In this document: in pieces, positions 21,921-28,932 of the stretch
Layout of the letters: each line of letters opens with the position of its first letter
Numbering within the stretch: position 1 is the stretch's first letter
Source: a virus
Virus record (IMG/VR): IMGVR_UViG_3300022750_000005
Span: 1 to 42,581 of that record
Length of the DNA: 42,581 nt
Strand: one strand, 5' to 3'
Program-made: the position numbers and the translations under genes
The notes under the pieces: model-generated
Seen by the model: the letters and a program-made list of their open reading frames with translations, nothing else
Database searches by the model: none
What the model was told of the DNA's origin: nothing

Positions 21921-22577
21921 TTATATAAAGTCAGCCATTTTGTATTTAGCGATTAATTTCAGTTGCGCTTTGCTGGGCTCGTAATTAAGCCTATCGCATT
22001 CTGACAGGAATAAATCAATGTACTTATCCATCATTACCGTATACTCAAATACTCCGTTTCCGCTTTTCTTTTGCCCTCTCTGCTCCAATAATGCTACTGC
22101 TTCCACTCCGTACTTTTTATTCATCCATGGAATGTATGACGCCCGGTTCCCCTCTTTAAAGCCATTACAGGGAACACAACTCGGATGCGTATTCATTCTA
22201 TCATGAATGATCGATGGTGCTGTTGAGCGGGGTATAAAGTGGCTGTTATTAGCATTCGTCCAGTGAAGGAATTGACCGCAATAACATTGTACTATCCCTT
22301 CGCTATTTGCTGGCTCCATTTTTACAACGAGTGAATAGATCACATCAAAGTCTTTTTTCAGGATTTGGAAAGGATTTTTTCGCTTCTTTGGCTTATCCGC
22401 CTTTTCTTTCCGATTCCTGGATTTGACTTCTTTGTTCATCTGCTGGTATTCCGCAACGGTGTAAACCTTCTTTTCATCTTCCTTTGTTCGCTTAACTGAT
22501 TTCTTATGGATGGGCTTCTTAGGTTTCGGGTCGGTCTTTTCCGGCTTCGGTTGCGGATTAAATGCTGGGTAGTTCAT
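21921..22577 (-). CDS. ninG: NinG-like recombination protein (Rap family)
   Basis: This gene encodes 218 residues. The first 70 are basic and Pro/Lys-rich. The core carries CYCGQFLHWTNANNSHFIPR (about 112-131), then PSCVPCNGFKEGNRASYI (about 147-164), the zinc-binding and HNH-like residues of lambda NinG/Rap. That family cuts branched DNA during phage recombination, which fits the ERF annealing gene upstream. The gene is coupled to the upstream methyltransferase by ATGA (22574-22577). Family assignment is strong. Confidence 0.88.
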   Translation of the reverse strand: MNYPAFNPQPKPEKTDPKPKKPIHKKSVKRTKEDEKKVYTVAEYQQMNKEVKSRNRKEKADKPKKRKNPFQILKKDFDVIYSLVVKMEPANSEGIVQCYCGQFLHWTNANNSHFIPRSTAPSIIHDRMNTHPSCVPCNGFKEGNRASYIPWMNKKYGVEAVALLEQRGQKKSGNGVFEYTVMMDKYIDLFLSECDRLNYEPSKAQLKLIAKYKMADFI

Positions 22578-23539
22578 GCGAATAGGCCTGGTGTTGACAA
22601 ATGCTTTTGAATTCTTTTATTCGACATGTCTGCGTATTTTTTTGCAATGTCATCCCCGACAACTTTACGGCCTTCCTTCACGGCCATAGCGCACTCCGTG
22701 CCAGATCCAGAAAAAGGGACTATAACTAGATCATTCTCACGTGAGCAAGTTGTTATTAATATCCTTGTTAACTTTTCGGGTTTAATAGTATCATGTTCGT
22801 AGCTTCTTGTTTCATAGTTTGGCAATCTTATTACATCCCCTAAATGCAAAGAGTTATTAAATGGACGCCTAAGTTCTTCGTATTCCTTCCTAAGTTCTTC
22901 GTATTCCTTTGTTAAGTATGGAGCACACCACTCTTTCAATTTTTGGTACATCTCTTGTGTTATCATTGTAGGCTCTGCCTTATCTAAACTAAGACATGCA
23001 GAAGCAACCCCGCCGCCATTTGTAGCCGCTCCTAACGCCTCATTAACTTCTTTTAATACTATTTTGCCTTTCGCTTTTGTTATTTCCTCTCTTATGTAAT
23101 CTCGTATATGATAAACACATTGTGTTAAGTTATAATGTTCATTACTATACATTAAGATCCTTTCAGTGAGTGGTGCGAATGTCCGTAGCTGCTCATTAAA
23201 TCTTATTTGTTGCTTATGATCGTTGGTATTCTCCCATACTATGCTGTTAAGTAGTTTGAAATGCTTGTCAAATATTATTTGAGCATAGGCAATATTTTTA
23301 GCATCTCCATACCATAGCAACGTTCCATCTGCTGCTAAAAGTCTTTTGCATTCTATAGCCCATTTTTCAACATATTTCAAGTAGTCTTCGAAGCTTTCCC
23401 AGACAAAATCGAATTCCCCTTTAACCTCAAAATATGGAGGATCGGCAATGATTAATTTTGCGCAACCGGCAGGCAACTGGTTATTAAGGAAGTCTTCATT
23501 ATAAACAGTATTAATGTCTATTTTAGCAATTGTATCCAT
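22574..23539 (-). CDS. DNA methyltransferase, beta-class N4/N6 type
   Basis: This gene encodes 321 residues. LIIADPPYFEVKGEFD (about 29-44) is motif IV (DPPY), and VIVPFSGSGTECAMAVKEGR (about 271-290) is the SAM-binding motif I. Motif IV before motif I defines the beta group of amino-methyltransferases. It probably methylates adenine or cytosine in phage DNA. A tandem 21-bp duplication (22868-22888 and 22889-22909) encodes KEYEELR twice, adding one heptad to a coiled coil in the target-recognition region. ATGA coupling links it to NinG; the HTH gene upstream ends two bases before. Confidence 0.9.
   Translation of the reverse strand: MDTIAKIDINTVYNEDFLNNQLPAGCAKLIIADPPYFEVKGEFDFVWESFEDYLKYVEKWAIECKRLLAADGTLLWYGDAKNIAYAQIIFDKHFKLLNSIVWENTNDHKQQIRFNEQLRTFAPLTERILMYSNEHYNLTQCVYHIRDYIREEITKAKGKIVLKEVNEALGAATNGGGVASACLSLDKAEPTMITQEMYQKLKEWCAPYLTKEYEELRKEYEELRRPFNNSLHLGDVIRLPNYETRSYEHDTIKPEKLTRILITTCSRENDLVIVPFSGSGTECAMAVKEGRKVVGDDIAKKYADMSNKRIQKHLSTPGLFA
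22868..22909 (-). repeat. 21-bp perfect tandem duplication inside the methyltransferase gene
   Basis: The unit CCTAAGTTCTTCGTATTCCT(T) on plus occurs twice in tandem, in frame, and adds seven residues (one coiled-coil heptad). The exact identity suggests recent slippage. Confidence 0.85.
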
Positions 23540-23541
23540 AT

Positions 23542-23781
23542 CTAAAATCCGTTTACCTCGTTCATCCTTTTCAGGTAATAATTAAATGATGCAGTAAGAA
23601 GGGAGAGCTCTTCCATTGTAACCTCAGGGCTATGACCTCGCTCGATCTGATACACCCTGCGCTCTGTTAATCCGCTTCGTTTGGAGAGCCACTGAACAGA
23701 GAGTTTTAAATGTAGCCTGTCATCCTTTAGGAATTGAGGCCAGCCCTGGCGGACGTTAATTGTTGTCTTCTTTTCGCTCAT
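23542..23781 (-). CDS. XRE-type helix-turn-helix protein (79 aa)
   Basis: This gene encodes 79 residues. LSVQWLSKRSGLTERRVYQI (about 27-46), followed by ERGHSPEVTMEELSLL, is a complete Xre-family HTH with the typical 'iErG' turn. It lies between the 230-residue gene (26-base overlap) and the methyltransferase. It may regulate the middle genes or act in replication. Not certain to be a lysogeny repressor because no integrase is present. Confidence 0.78.
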   Translation of the reverse strand: MSEKKTTINVRQGWPQFLKDDRLHLKLSVQWLSKRSGLTERRVYQIERGHSPEVTMEELSLLTASFNYYLKRMNEVNGF

Positions 23782-24448
23782 CAGTCTTTAAATGTTCTTT
23801 TTTCATAACCTCTATCATGTACTGTTTTTTGTACTCTTGATAATCCTGCTCCTCTTTTTCTCGATTCAGAACAATCTTATCGTAATCCTCGCCGATGGAT
23901 GAAATGATTTCTTTGATCTTATTCTTATCGACAACTATCTGAAGCAATGAAACATTTTCTTCAGCTTCCTTTTGTTCCTGAACAAATCTGTTGTGGTTTC
24001 TTCGCTCGACTACTGAAAGGCGTTCACCGGTATCGTACTTTTCAAACCACTCCATCAGCACCGGAAGGTCTATCCGATCGTAAATCTTTCCGTACTCCCC
24101 TGCTGCACCCATTCGCAAAACATATGCGTACTCTTCAATGGTCAGGTAGTAATATTTTTTGAAGATGGCAGCTTGAACTAATGGCATCATATTCGGATCA
24201 AAAGTCTTTCCAACAGAAACAATCATGAACAGACTGGATAGTATTACCTCTGTTACTGTCTCAAGTGCCTCAGGGGCAAACTTTCTTGTCAGTGCGATAG
24301 AATTACCCTCAATTGCTTTTGCGCATGTCAGAGAGGCTATAAATCGAAAATGATTCTTTTCGCTAAAAGCCTTCAAAATTCCTGTTTCCTGAATGCTTGT
24401 TGCTGAGATACTCTGCGAACTTGTTTCCGCTAGTTTGTTTTGTGCCAT
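23756..24448 (-). CDS. unknown protein (230 aa) linked to the replisome organiser
   Basis: This gene encodes 230 residues. The middle (VEVIL-type hydrophobic helix, then FDPNMMPLVQAAIFKKYYYL) and the C-terminal charged coiled coil (about 165-230) are readable. Its start overlaps the replication protein gene by 86 bases. Proteins of this layout commonly accompany DnaT-like genes in Bacteroidota phages, so it may help load the helicase, but no ATPase motif is seen. That role is inference. Confidence 0.55.
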   Translation of the reverse strand: MAQNKLAETSSQSISATSIQETGILKAFSEKNHFRFIASLTCAKAIEGNSIALTRKFAPEALETVTEVILSSLFMIVSVGKTFDPNMMPLVQAAIFKKYYYLTIEEYAYVLRMGAAGEYGKIYDRIDLPVLMEWFEKYDTGERLSVVERRNHNRFVQEQKEAEENVSLLQIVVDKNKIKEIISSIGEDYDKIVLNREKEEQDYQEYKKQYMIEVMKKEHLKTDERKEDNN

Positions 24449-25133
24449 TTTTGTTCTGTCGGATTATAATTTCGTCGTTCCAATGCTTGCCGTTCAGATA
24501 TGTTTCTGGATTCATCCGGTACTGAACATCCGGAGTTGATTGAACATATTTGGGAACATGGTCTAAAATTTTTTCTTTTTCGGCCGGCGGAACCTTCTTC
24601 CATTTTTTTTCGCAATCAGCACGGCCTTTCTTTTTTTCATAAAGATTCCAGAACTCTTCAAATTGAACATCCAATATTTCAAAGTCAGAAAATCCTTCTT
24701 TCTCTTTTTCTCCTTCTCCTTCTATTTCTTTCTCTCTTTCTCTTTCTTCTTCTATATTGCTTTGATTCGCTTTGATCTCGCTTTGCGGTCGCTTAGATTC
24801 GCTTACCGTTCGCTTTACTTTTTGTTTTCCACCTAATGAACCGTTCTTGCTGTTAGTTTCAGAAAGTTTCTGTCTTTCAGATAGTTGATCGTCTAGAAAG
24901 TCGATTGAAATAAAGCCATCGCTTAGCGAATAAAAGCGACCGCTTAAGGCAGATATTATACTTTTTTTCTTGAATCTAACCTCTATTTCTTTTTCGGATA
25001 AAACTCCCAGGTTTTTCCAATAAAGCGCACAGATGTTTATGAAAAGTCCTTGAACTTCTAGTGATTCATAGACTATATTTCCGGTCATCCATTCGGTTGC
25101 ATGGAACTTAAAATATGGTAACTCCTTTGCCAT
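24363..25133 (-). CDS. replisome organiser / DnaT-like replication protein
   Basis: This gene encodes 256 residues. The N-terminal 100 (LPYFKFHATEWMTGNIVYES) match the winged-helix initiator module of phage replisome organisers. A low-complexity Glu/Lys/Gly/Arg linker (EEEREREKEIEGEGEKEKEG, about 128-147) leads to a C-terminal domain (FEEFWNLYEKKKGRADCEKK, then YLNGKHWNDEI) typical of DnaT/helicase-loading regions. It likely binds the origin and recruits the host helicase, since the phage has no polymerase or helicase. The linker is encoded by TTTCTC-type repeats on plus. Confidence 0.8.
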   Translation of the reverse strand: MAKELPYFKFHATEWMTGNIVYESLEVQGLFINICALYWKNLGVLSEKEIEVRFKKKSIISALSGRFYSLSDGFISIDFLDDQLSERQKLSETNSKNGSLGGKQKVKRTVSESKRPQSEIKANQSNIEEEREREKEIEGEGEKEKEGFSDFEILDVQFEEFWNLYEKKKGRADCEKKWKKVPPAEKEKILDHVPKYVQSTPDVQYRMNPETYLNGKHWNDEIIIRQNKNGTKQTSGNKFAEYLSNKHSGNRNFEGF

Positions 25134-25136
25134 TTT

Positions 25137-25343
25137 TCAATTTGAATAAGTATAAACCCCGTATTCTTTACCTGTTAATTCGTCCGTTTTCATAACCGTC
25201 TGGATGGTCATTCCTTCGTCTCTGAGCCTTCGGATGTACTCAGATAATCGGTATATCCGCAGCTTAGTAAAGGCAATTGCACCAGTTATCTGACCTTCAC
25301 AGAGCAGGTATTCTTTTACTCGGTCTTTGTCTGTTTTTGCCAT
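25137..25343 (-). CDS. small winged-helix protein (68 aa)
   Basis: I place the start at ATG 25341-25343 (MAKTDKDRVKEYLLCEGQIT), one base after the preceding TAA. The sequence AIAFTKLRIYRLSEYIRRLR plus DEGMTIQTV forms a typical winged-helix fold with an S-x-x-I-x-x-L-R recognition helix. Such proteins occur beside replication genes in Bacteroidota phages. It may regulate or assist replication. Confidence 0.65.
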   Translation of the reverse strand: MAKTDKDRVKEYLLCEGQITGAIAFTKLRIYRLSEYIRRLRDEGMTIQTVMKTDELTGKEYGVYTYSN

Positions 25344-25344
25344 G

Positions 25345-25545
25345 TTATGCGTTGGTAAACTCCTGAACTGTTTCAATTTTCTTGATGTACTTCCAGTGCG
25401 CTTCTGAACACATGATCAGCCACGGATCAATATTATGTTTTCGGAGAGCTGCGCCGATCTCTTCCATATATGCAGAGCGTTCGTGAGCATCCTTTAAATG
25501 ATACTCTGATCGCATGTGTTCGATTGTCTTTATGTGCTGTGTCAT
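25345..25545 (-). CDS. small unknown protein (66 aa)
   Basis: This gene encodes 66 residues (MTQHIKTIEHMRSEYHLKDA...), helical. The ATG overlaps the stop of the upstream small membrane frame (ATGA). No family recognised. Confidence 0.5.
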   Translation of the reverse strand: MTQHIKTIEHMRSEYHLKDAHERSAYMEEIGAALRKHNIDPWLIMCSEAHWKYIKKIETVQEFTNA

Positions 25546-25649
25546 TTGTTTCTGTTGGTGTATAAGTTCCCTGCTGCTATTGTGGCAGCGATCAATATTC
25601 CGATAATGGTATAGGCTTCGATGGTGTGTATTCTTAGGTACTATTCCAT
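25542..25649 (-). pseudogene. small membrane peptide frame interrupted by an early TAG
   Basis: ATG at 25647-25649 reads M-E, then TAG (25641-25643), and the same frame continues as YLRIHTIEAYTIIGILIAAT and IAAGNLYTNRNK to TGA at 25542-25544. It overlaps the next gene in an ATGA junction, and the ATG lies one base after the YopX stop. Both junctions fit a real coupled gene with a membrane segment. The TAG may be a mutation, an error, or a readthrough codon. Confidence 0.45.
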
Positions 25650-25650
25650 G

Positions 25651-26199
25651 TTAGGCTGATTGGAAAACATTTCCTACTACTTCAAAGTCGTTCGTGTAAT
25701 GATGCTGTTTCCATCTATTGAGAGACATATGATTTTCTCCCCATGTATCCTTTGATGCAATGCTGCCATATTTTTTGTTAACATAATCAACGCATAGAAT
25801 ACCTCCTTCAAATGACATTGTTTGACTGATCGGGTAGCTATTGTCAGCACTGTCCGGATCTTGATTGGTAAGTTTTAGGAAACTCAAGCCAATCCCTGAA
25901 AAACTCATTTCTGAAACTTTATATATTGCATCGAATTTATACTGTCCATCTTCGCCCATAACTCCTTTTACTCTCAGATGGTCTGACTCGTATATTTCCT
26001 TTCCGTTCTTGTCAACAAGTCCTGTGAATTGCATGATGTGATAACCATTAGCCAAAGGGGTTACTGTAATTTCTCCGTCCTCTCCTTTTCCTTTTTCGTG
26101 GTGGAATTCAAGTATTGTCGGATGGTAACCAACACTATAATACATTTCTTCTGATCCTGGGCGGTCAAACCACGCACGGAATTTTATTGTTCTTGGCAT
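25651..26199 (-). CDS. YopX family protein
   Basis: This gene encodes 182 residues starting at ATG 26197-26199 (MPRTIKFRAWFDRPGSEEMY). The RTIKFRAW start, the central MQFTGLVDKNGKEIYESDHL (about 75-95) and C-terminal VVGNVFQSA match the YopX family, found in many phages. The 'Q-[FY]-T-G-L-x-D-x-x-G-x-x-I-Y-x-G/S-D' motif is diagnostic. Function of YopX is unknown. A longer upstream frame was rejected because the family begins at MPRTIKFRAW. Confidence 0.9.
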   Translation of the reverse strand: MPRTIKFRAWFDRPGSEEMYYSVGYHPTILEFHHEKGKGEDGEITVTPLANGYHIMQFTGLVDKNGKEIYESDHLRVKGVMGEDGQYKFDAIYKVSEMSFSGIGLSFLKLTNQDPDSADNSYPISQTMSFEGGILCVDYVNKKYGSIASKDTWGENHMSLNRWKQHHYTNDFEVVGNVFQSA

Positions 26200-26210
26200 A
26201 ATTGTAAATG

Positions 26211-26435
26211 TTAAAGTGTTCTGAATATTCTGTAACCTTCTGATGTGCGGAATCCATGAAACTCTTTTCCTGCAAGCCATGTGCGAATCCTTCCAAGTGT
26301 AGCCTTAGCACATTTATAACTGAAATTACTCTTGTAGTTATATGCAAGAAAGTGTTCATTGAGTAGTAGTGAATCACACTTTTCTCTTACCTCTTTTTCT
26401 GTTGCTACTATGTAAGGCTTGCAATCTGTTATCAT
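26211..26435 (-). CDS. small unknown protein (74 aa)
   Basis: This gene encodes 74 residues (MITDCKPYIVATEKEVREKC...), basic, ending TSEGYRIFRTL. Possible winged-helix by pattern, but not assigned. It ends 12 bases before the YopX start. Confidence 0.5.
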   Translation of the reverse strand: MITDCKPYIVATEKEVREKCDSLLLNEHFLAYNYKSNFSYKCAKATLGRIRTWLAGKEFHGFRTSEGYRIFRTL

Positions 26436-26437
26436 GG

Positions 26438-26788
26438 CTATAATCGGGTTCTGATTAGCATGATTAGCTTTTCCATCCTGTCAGCATAGAATTGTTTGAA
26501 GTCTGTATATCCGTCCGGATGCTGCTGGAACAAAACATAAAGGACATTGCGAAGCCTTTCGGATTTACTCTTACTTTCAATTTCTGCATCGATCGTTTCA
26601 ATCTCTTTTATCTCCCGCGCTGATAGCGACTCCTTCCTGTGGAAAGCAACGACACCAACACTATTACGAAGCACATGCAATGCCGCAACGTCCGGACCGC
26701 TTACTTCTCCCGTTTCAAATACAAGAGAAACAGAGCCATCCTTTCGGGTAGTATACCGGTCAAATACCGCAGCTTTTAGTATATCCAT
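26438..26788 (-). CDS. unknown protein (116 aa) downstream of ERF
   Basis: This gene encodes 116 residues beginning MDILKAAVFDRYTTRKDGSV. The N-terminal half is strand-rich and the C-terminal half helical. Its ATG overlaps the ERF stop (TAATG). It may act with the annealing protein, but no motif supports this. Confidence 0.5.
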   Translation of the reverse strand: MDILKAAVFDRYTTRKDGSVSLVFETGEVSGPDVAALHVLRNSVGVVAFHRKESLSAREIKEIETIDAEIESKSKSERLRNVLYVLFQQHPDGYTDFKQFYADRMEKLIMLIRTRL

Positions 26789-27348
26789 TACTTAGCGGCC
26801 TCAGCGATTAGTAATTCTTGGTTGGTCTTTGATATTTTAAAAACCTTCTTTGCATCCTCAAGAGTCTTTCCGCCCTTTAAGGATTGTATTGCACCATTCC
26901 ATTCTTTTGTATTTGGATTCAACCACGGAAGCTCCGGTTCTGCATTTGATGCTTTTTTCTTTGGTTCTACACTAGCTGCATTGCCGTCGTCGTCTTCATC
27001 AATGTTAAGACCAAGTATCGCACCTAATGCATACCGTCTTTGATATGTAATAGCAGATCCTAATCCTTGCGGATCGTTCTTTGTTGGCTTCATTGTGTAG
27101 GTGGATGAAATATATTCACCGGACGTATGCATGAGAATAGTTGTAAGCTGATTCTCTCCTTCCGGAAGCTGAACAAACGATAATTCGTTTTCTTTTAGCG
27201 GCTCTCTGATAACATCTAAAATATCTGCAAGGGATGCGTACTTTGATTTAAAGAAAGGATTGTCTGAGGTCTTCTTTATTTTTGATACTGATCCTTGAAA
27301 ATTACATAGGGCTTTAGCAAGCTCTTTTATTGATTCTGTCTTTTCCAT
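26788..27348 (-). CDS. erf: ERF-family single-strand annealing protein
   Basis: This gene encodes 186 residues. NPFFKSKYASLADILDVIRE (about 29-48), GSAITYQRRYALGAILGLNI (about 100-119) and EDDDGNAA (about 121-128) are the signature blocks of the ERF superfamily of phage recombinases, which anneal complementary single strands. The C-terminal 50 residues form a variable linker and helix. It works naturally with NinG encoded further down. Strong assignment. Confidence 0.92.
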   Translation of the reverse strand: MEKTESIKELAKALCNFQGSVSKIKKTSDNPFFKSKYASLADILDVIREPLKENELSFVQLPEGENQLTTILMHTSGEYISSTYTMKPTKNDPQGLGSAITYQRRYALGAILGLNIDEDDDGNAASVEPKKKASNAEPELPWLNPNTKEWNGAIQSLKGGKTLEDAKKVFKISKTNQELLIAEAAK

Positions 27349-27350
27349 AA

Positions 27351-27800
27351 CTACCTGTTGTTATCGTGAAAATCTTTGTACTCTTTTTTGAGAAGGGATA
27401 GCTTCAAAGCGTTATCCTGTTCTATCATTCTATGAAGGCATTCACTCAGTCGAATTGTGAAGCACTGATTGTATAGTGATTCATCAATCGTATTGGAGTA
27501 ATGCCCGCCCTCTCCCTCTCCGTGTTCTCCGCAGATCCACGGATGCAGATGCAAGTCCCTGGCGTTTGCTTTCAGAAAAGCTTTGTACTTATAAAGAGGG
27601 ATTGACTTGATAGCGAATACCATTTTATCAGCTCTTCCAAGTGGTTTTCTTTGGCTCTCATCATAACAAAAGGTTATCGTGTCGTCCTGAATGAAAGCGT
27701 TGTGAGGGTAGACCGCAGACTTTAATTTGTCTTTGCGTTCCAGCTTTTCAACCTGAGCTCTCAGGGATTTGACAAGCTCGTCTTTTTCGGTGTCGCTCAT
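27351..27800 (-). CDS. unknown protein (149 aa)
   Basis: I use ATG 27798-27800 (MSDTEKDELVKSLRAQVEKL), which forms an ATGA overlap with the preceding stop; an ATG two codons upstream is an alternative. An N-terminal coiled coil is followed by a strand-rich part with HPWICGEHGEGEGGHYSN, rich in His/Cys/Gly. No family recognised. Confidence 0.5.
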   Translation of the reverse strand: MSDTEKDELVKSLRAQVEKLERKDKLKSAVYPHNAFIQDDTITFCYDESQRKPLGRADKMVFAIKSIPLYKYKAFLKANARDLHLHPWICGEHGEGEGGHYSNTIDESLYNQCFTIRLSECLHRMIEQDNALKLSLLKKEYKDFHDNNR

Positions 27801-27979
27801 CTCCATTCACGTTTATTGTTCTTTCTCCTCTCTTCCAGTTCGTCAAAAGACTTCAGAGAATCTTCGATAGTATCGCAAGTCTTTACTTCTGTGAAGAACC
27901 CAAGTATCCTTACATCTTTCTGTGTAGTGCTGCTTGGAGATGGCAACATGATTACACGCTTCTTATATAGTGGTGTCAT
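27797..27979 (-). CDS. small unknown protein (60 aa)
   Basis: This gene encodes 60 residues (MTPLYKKRVIMLPSPSSTTQ...) with a basic C-terminus (RRKNNKREWR). ATGA overlaps at both ends indicate tight coupling. Function unknown. Confidence 0.5.
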   Translation of the reverse strand: MTPLYKKRVIMLPSPSSTTQKDVRILGFFTEVKTCDTIEDSLKSFDELEERRKNNKREWR

Positions 27980-28218
27980 ATAATCCCTTGGCTAACTCGT
28001 TCGTTAAACTGATCTACTCCTAATCTCAGGCTGTCAATGTCGATACCTGCTTTACCTGCTTCATAGAAAGCCCATGTAAGCATTTCTGAACGCTTAGGAT
28101 CTCTGTGTGAGTTAGCCTCTACACAGTGTTCGCGGCACATTTTTGCGATTGCCACACGGTGTGAGAATATCGCAACGTCTTTTTCTTCGTCTGTTAATTG
28201 AAAATCAGTGTTTGACAT
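27976..28218 (-). CDS. small helical protein (80 aa)
   Basis: I chose ATG 28216-28218 (MSNTDFQLTDEEKDVAIFSH), just after the preceding small membrane gene stop, over an upstream start. Acidic helices with CREHCVEANSHRD near 30-42. Function unknown. Confidence 0.5.
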   Translation of the reverse strand: MSNTDFQLTDEEKDVAIFSHRVAIAKMCREHCVEANSHRDPKRSEMLTWAFYEAGKAGIDIDSLRLGVDQFNERVSQGII

Positions 28219-28222
28219 AGCT

Positions 28223-28330
28223 TTAAAAGTTTTCGTTATCTGAATCGATTCTCTGTGCGATGCTGTCTGTTTCAATAAAGAACCAAAACGCCAATGTCAG
28301 TATCGAAAAACACACTCCTATAAATTCCAT
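28223..28330 (-). CDS. small membrane protein (35 aa)
   Basis: This short gene begins MEFIGVCFSILTLAFWFFIE with a single membrane segment and a polar C-terminus ending DNENF. It overlaps the HTH gene's end by 13 bases and ends five bases before the next start. Probably real, small early host-membrane protein. Confidence 0.45.
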   Translation of the reverse strand: MEFIGVCFSILTLAFWFFIETDSIAQRIDSDNENF

Positions 28331-28533
28331 ATCTTTTGCTTTAAAAGTTTTTCAATTAATTTTCTGTCATCCGCTGAAACTTTTTGCTCTCCCTGCTCTA
28401 CAAGGTATACCCATGTTTCACTTTTTTCTAATGACTTTGCAAAGTCTTTTTTCTTAATACCCAACTCTTTGCGCCTGTTTTTTATCTGAATCGCTATTGA
28501 ATATTGTCTGCTTTCTATTTGTTGTTCGTTCAT
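28318..28533 (-). CDS. XRE-type HTH regulator, first gene of the leftward operon
   Basis: This gene encodes 71 residues. IAIQIKNRRKELGIKKKDFA then SLEKSETWVYLVEQGEQKVS forms a full Xre/Cro-like HTH. It is the first gene after the large intergenic region, the classical place of an early regulator. A candidate promoter box ends only about 5 bases before the ATG, so its mRNA may be leaderless. It may control early transcription and possibly the divergent plus-strand RNA. Confidence 0.78.
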   Translation of the reverse strand: MNEQQIESRQYSIAIQIKNRRKELGIKKKDFAKSLEKSETWVYLVEQGEQKVSADDRKLIEKLLKQKIWNL

Positions 28534-28537
28534 GTTG

Positions 28538-28568
28538 TAAAGGTAATAAAAGTAGTTAATAAAGCAAT
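28538..28568 (-). promoter_or_regulatory. candidate Bacteroidota promoter for the leftward early operon
   Basis: In the minus strand, ATTG (28565-28568) is followed by exactly 19 bases and TACCTTTA (28538-28545), close to TTTG-N19-TAnnTTTG. The expected start site falls at the HTH gene's ATG. Confidence 0.5.
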
Positions 28569-28627
28569 AGTATTTAGTAAATAAACCGTAAGTATTTCGT
28601 TATGTATTGATAATCAGACAGAATAAT

Positions 28628-28658
28628 TTTGAATATTGGAATGATTGTTTTACTTTTG
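28628..28658 (+). promoter_or_regulatory. consensus Bacteroidota promoter driving the plus-strand RNA
   Basis: TTTG (28628-28631), 19 bases, and TACTTTTG (28651-28658) match the Bacteroidota housekeeping promoter TTTG-N19-TAnnTTTG exactly. The start site expected about 5-7 bases downstream coincides with the 5' end of the tRNA-like RNA at 28665. Confidence 0.8.
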
Positions 28659-28664
28659 GGTTAT

Positions 28665-28816
28665 AGTAATGTGGTGGAATTGGCAAACACACCCTCCTTG
28701 TCTCGGGGGCGCTGAATCTAAATAAAGACGTTGTACAGTCGAAAGACGGGGATTGACCACCAAAACCTTGCAATGTTCCTAATTACAGCTTACAGGTTCG
28801 ATGCCTGTCTTTACTG
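28665..28816 (+). tRNA. tRNA-like RNA 3 (101-nt central insertion)
   Basis: The acceptor stem AGTAATG/CTTTACT pairs at six of seven positions. The D arm is GTG-GAATTGGCAAA-CAC (28674-28690), and the T arm is ACAGG-TTCGATG-CCTGT (28792-28808). The region between is 101 bases (28691-28791). CCTCC-TTGTCTC-GGGGG resembles an anticodon arm (GTC) but has an extra base before it and no purine at position 37. The rest holds a GTC-GAAA-GAC hairpin. It is the body of an independently transcribed RNA. Confidence 0.6.
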
Positions 28817-28831
28817 CAACTAAATAAATTC

Positions 28832-28913
28832 GATCTCGTACATCGAAAAGAAAGACTTAAATAGCATGACCAGATGTTATCTGTTCATTTAAAGCCCGAT
28901 GATGTACGAGATC
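28832..28913 (+). repeat. 13-bp inverted repeat forming an alternative to the terminator
   Basis: GATCTCGTACATC (28832-28844) is perfectly complementary to GATGTACGAGATC (28901-28913). The second copy lies inside the terminator hairpin, so both structures cannot form at once. Between them ATGAcCAGAT-gtt-ATCTGtTCAT forms another hairpin. Confidence 0.8.
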
Positions 28914-28932
28914 ATTGGGCTTTTGCTTTTTG
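28891..28932 (+). terminator. intrinsic terminator of the plus-strand RNA
   Basis: AAAGCCCGATGA (28891-28902) pairs with TCATTGGGCTTT (28912-28923), 12 bp with one G-U, followed by TTTTGCTTTTT. Confidence 0.85.

Larger units (their letters stand above)
28665..28932 (+). ncRNA. independent plus-strand non-coding transcript with tRNA-like 5' domain
   Basis: A consensus promoter at 28628-28658 and a strong intrinsic terminator at 28891-28932 delimit an RNA of about 268 bases. It contains tRNA-like RNA 3 and a 3' module with alternative pairings. No plausible protein frame runs through it, and no gene lies downstream on this strand. Confidence 0.65.

Noticed and set aside
25641-25643. Stop codon reassignment (TAG recoded, as in some gut phages)
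   Set aside because: TAG ends several well-supported genes (for example at 11234, 3107 and 20123), and other genes are not interrupted by TAG.
14425-28533. Integrase or excisionase indicating lysogeny
   Set aside because: No tyrosine or serine recombinase motifs found; HTH proteins alone are not enough to call the phage temperate.
28720-28730. Amber suppressor anticodon (ATCTAAA) in tRNA-like RNA 3
   Set aside because: The loop sequence looks right, but no 5-bp stem encloses it, so it is not an anticodon arm.
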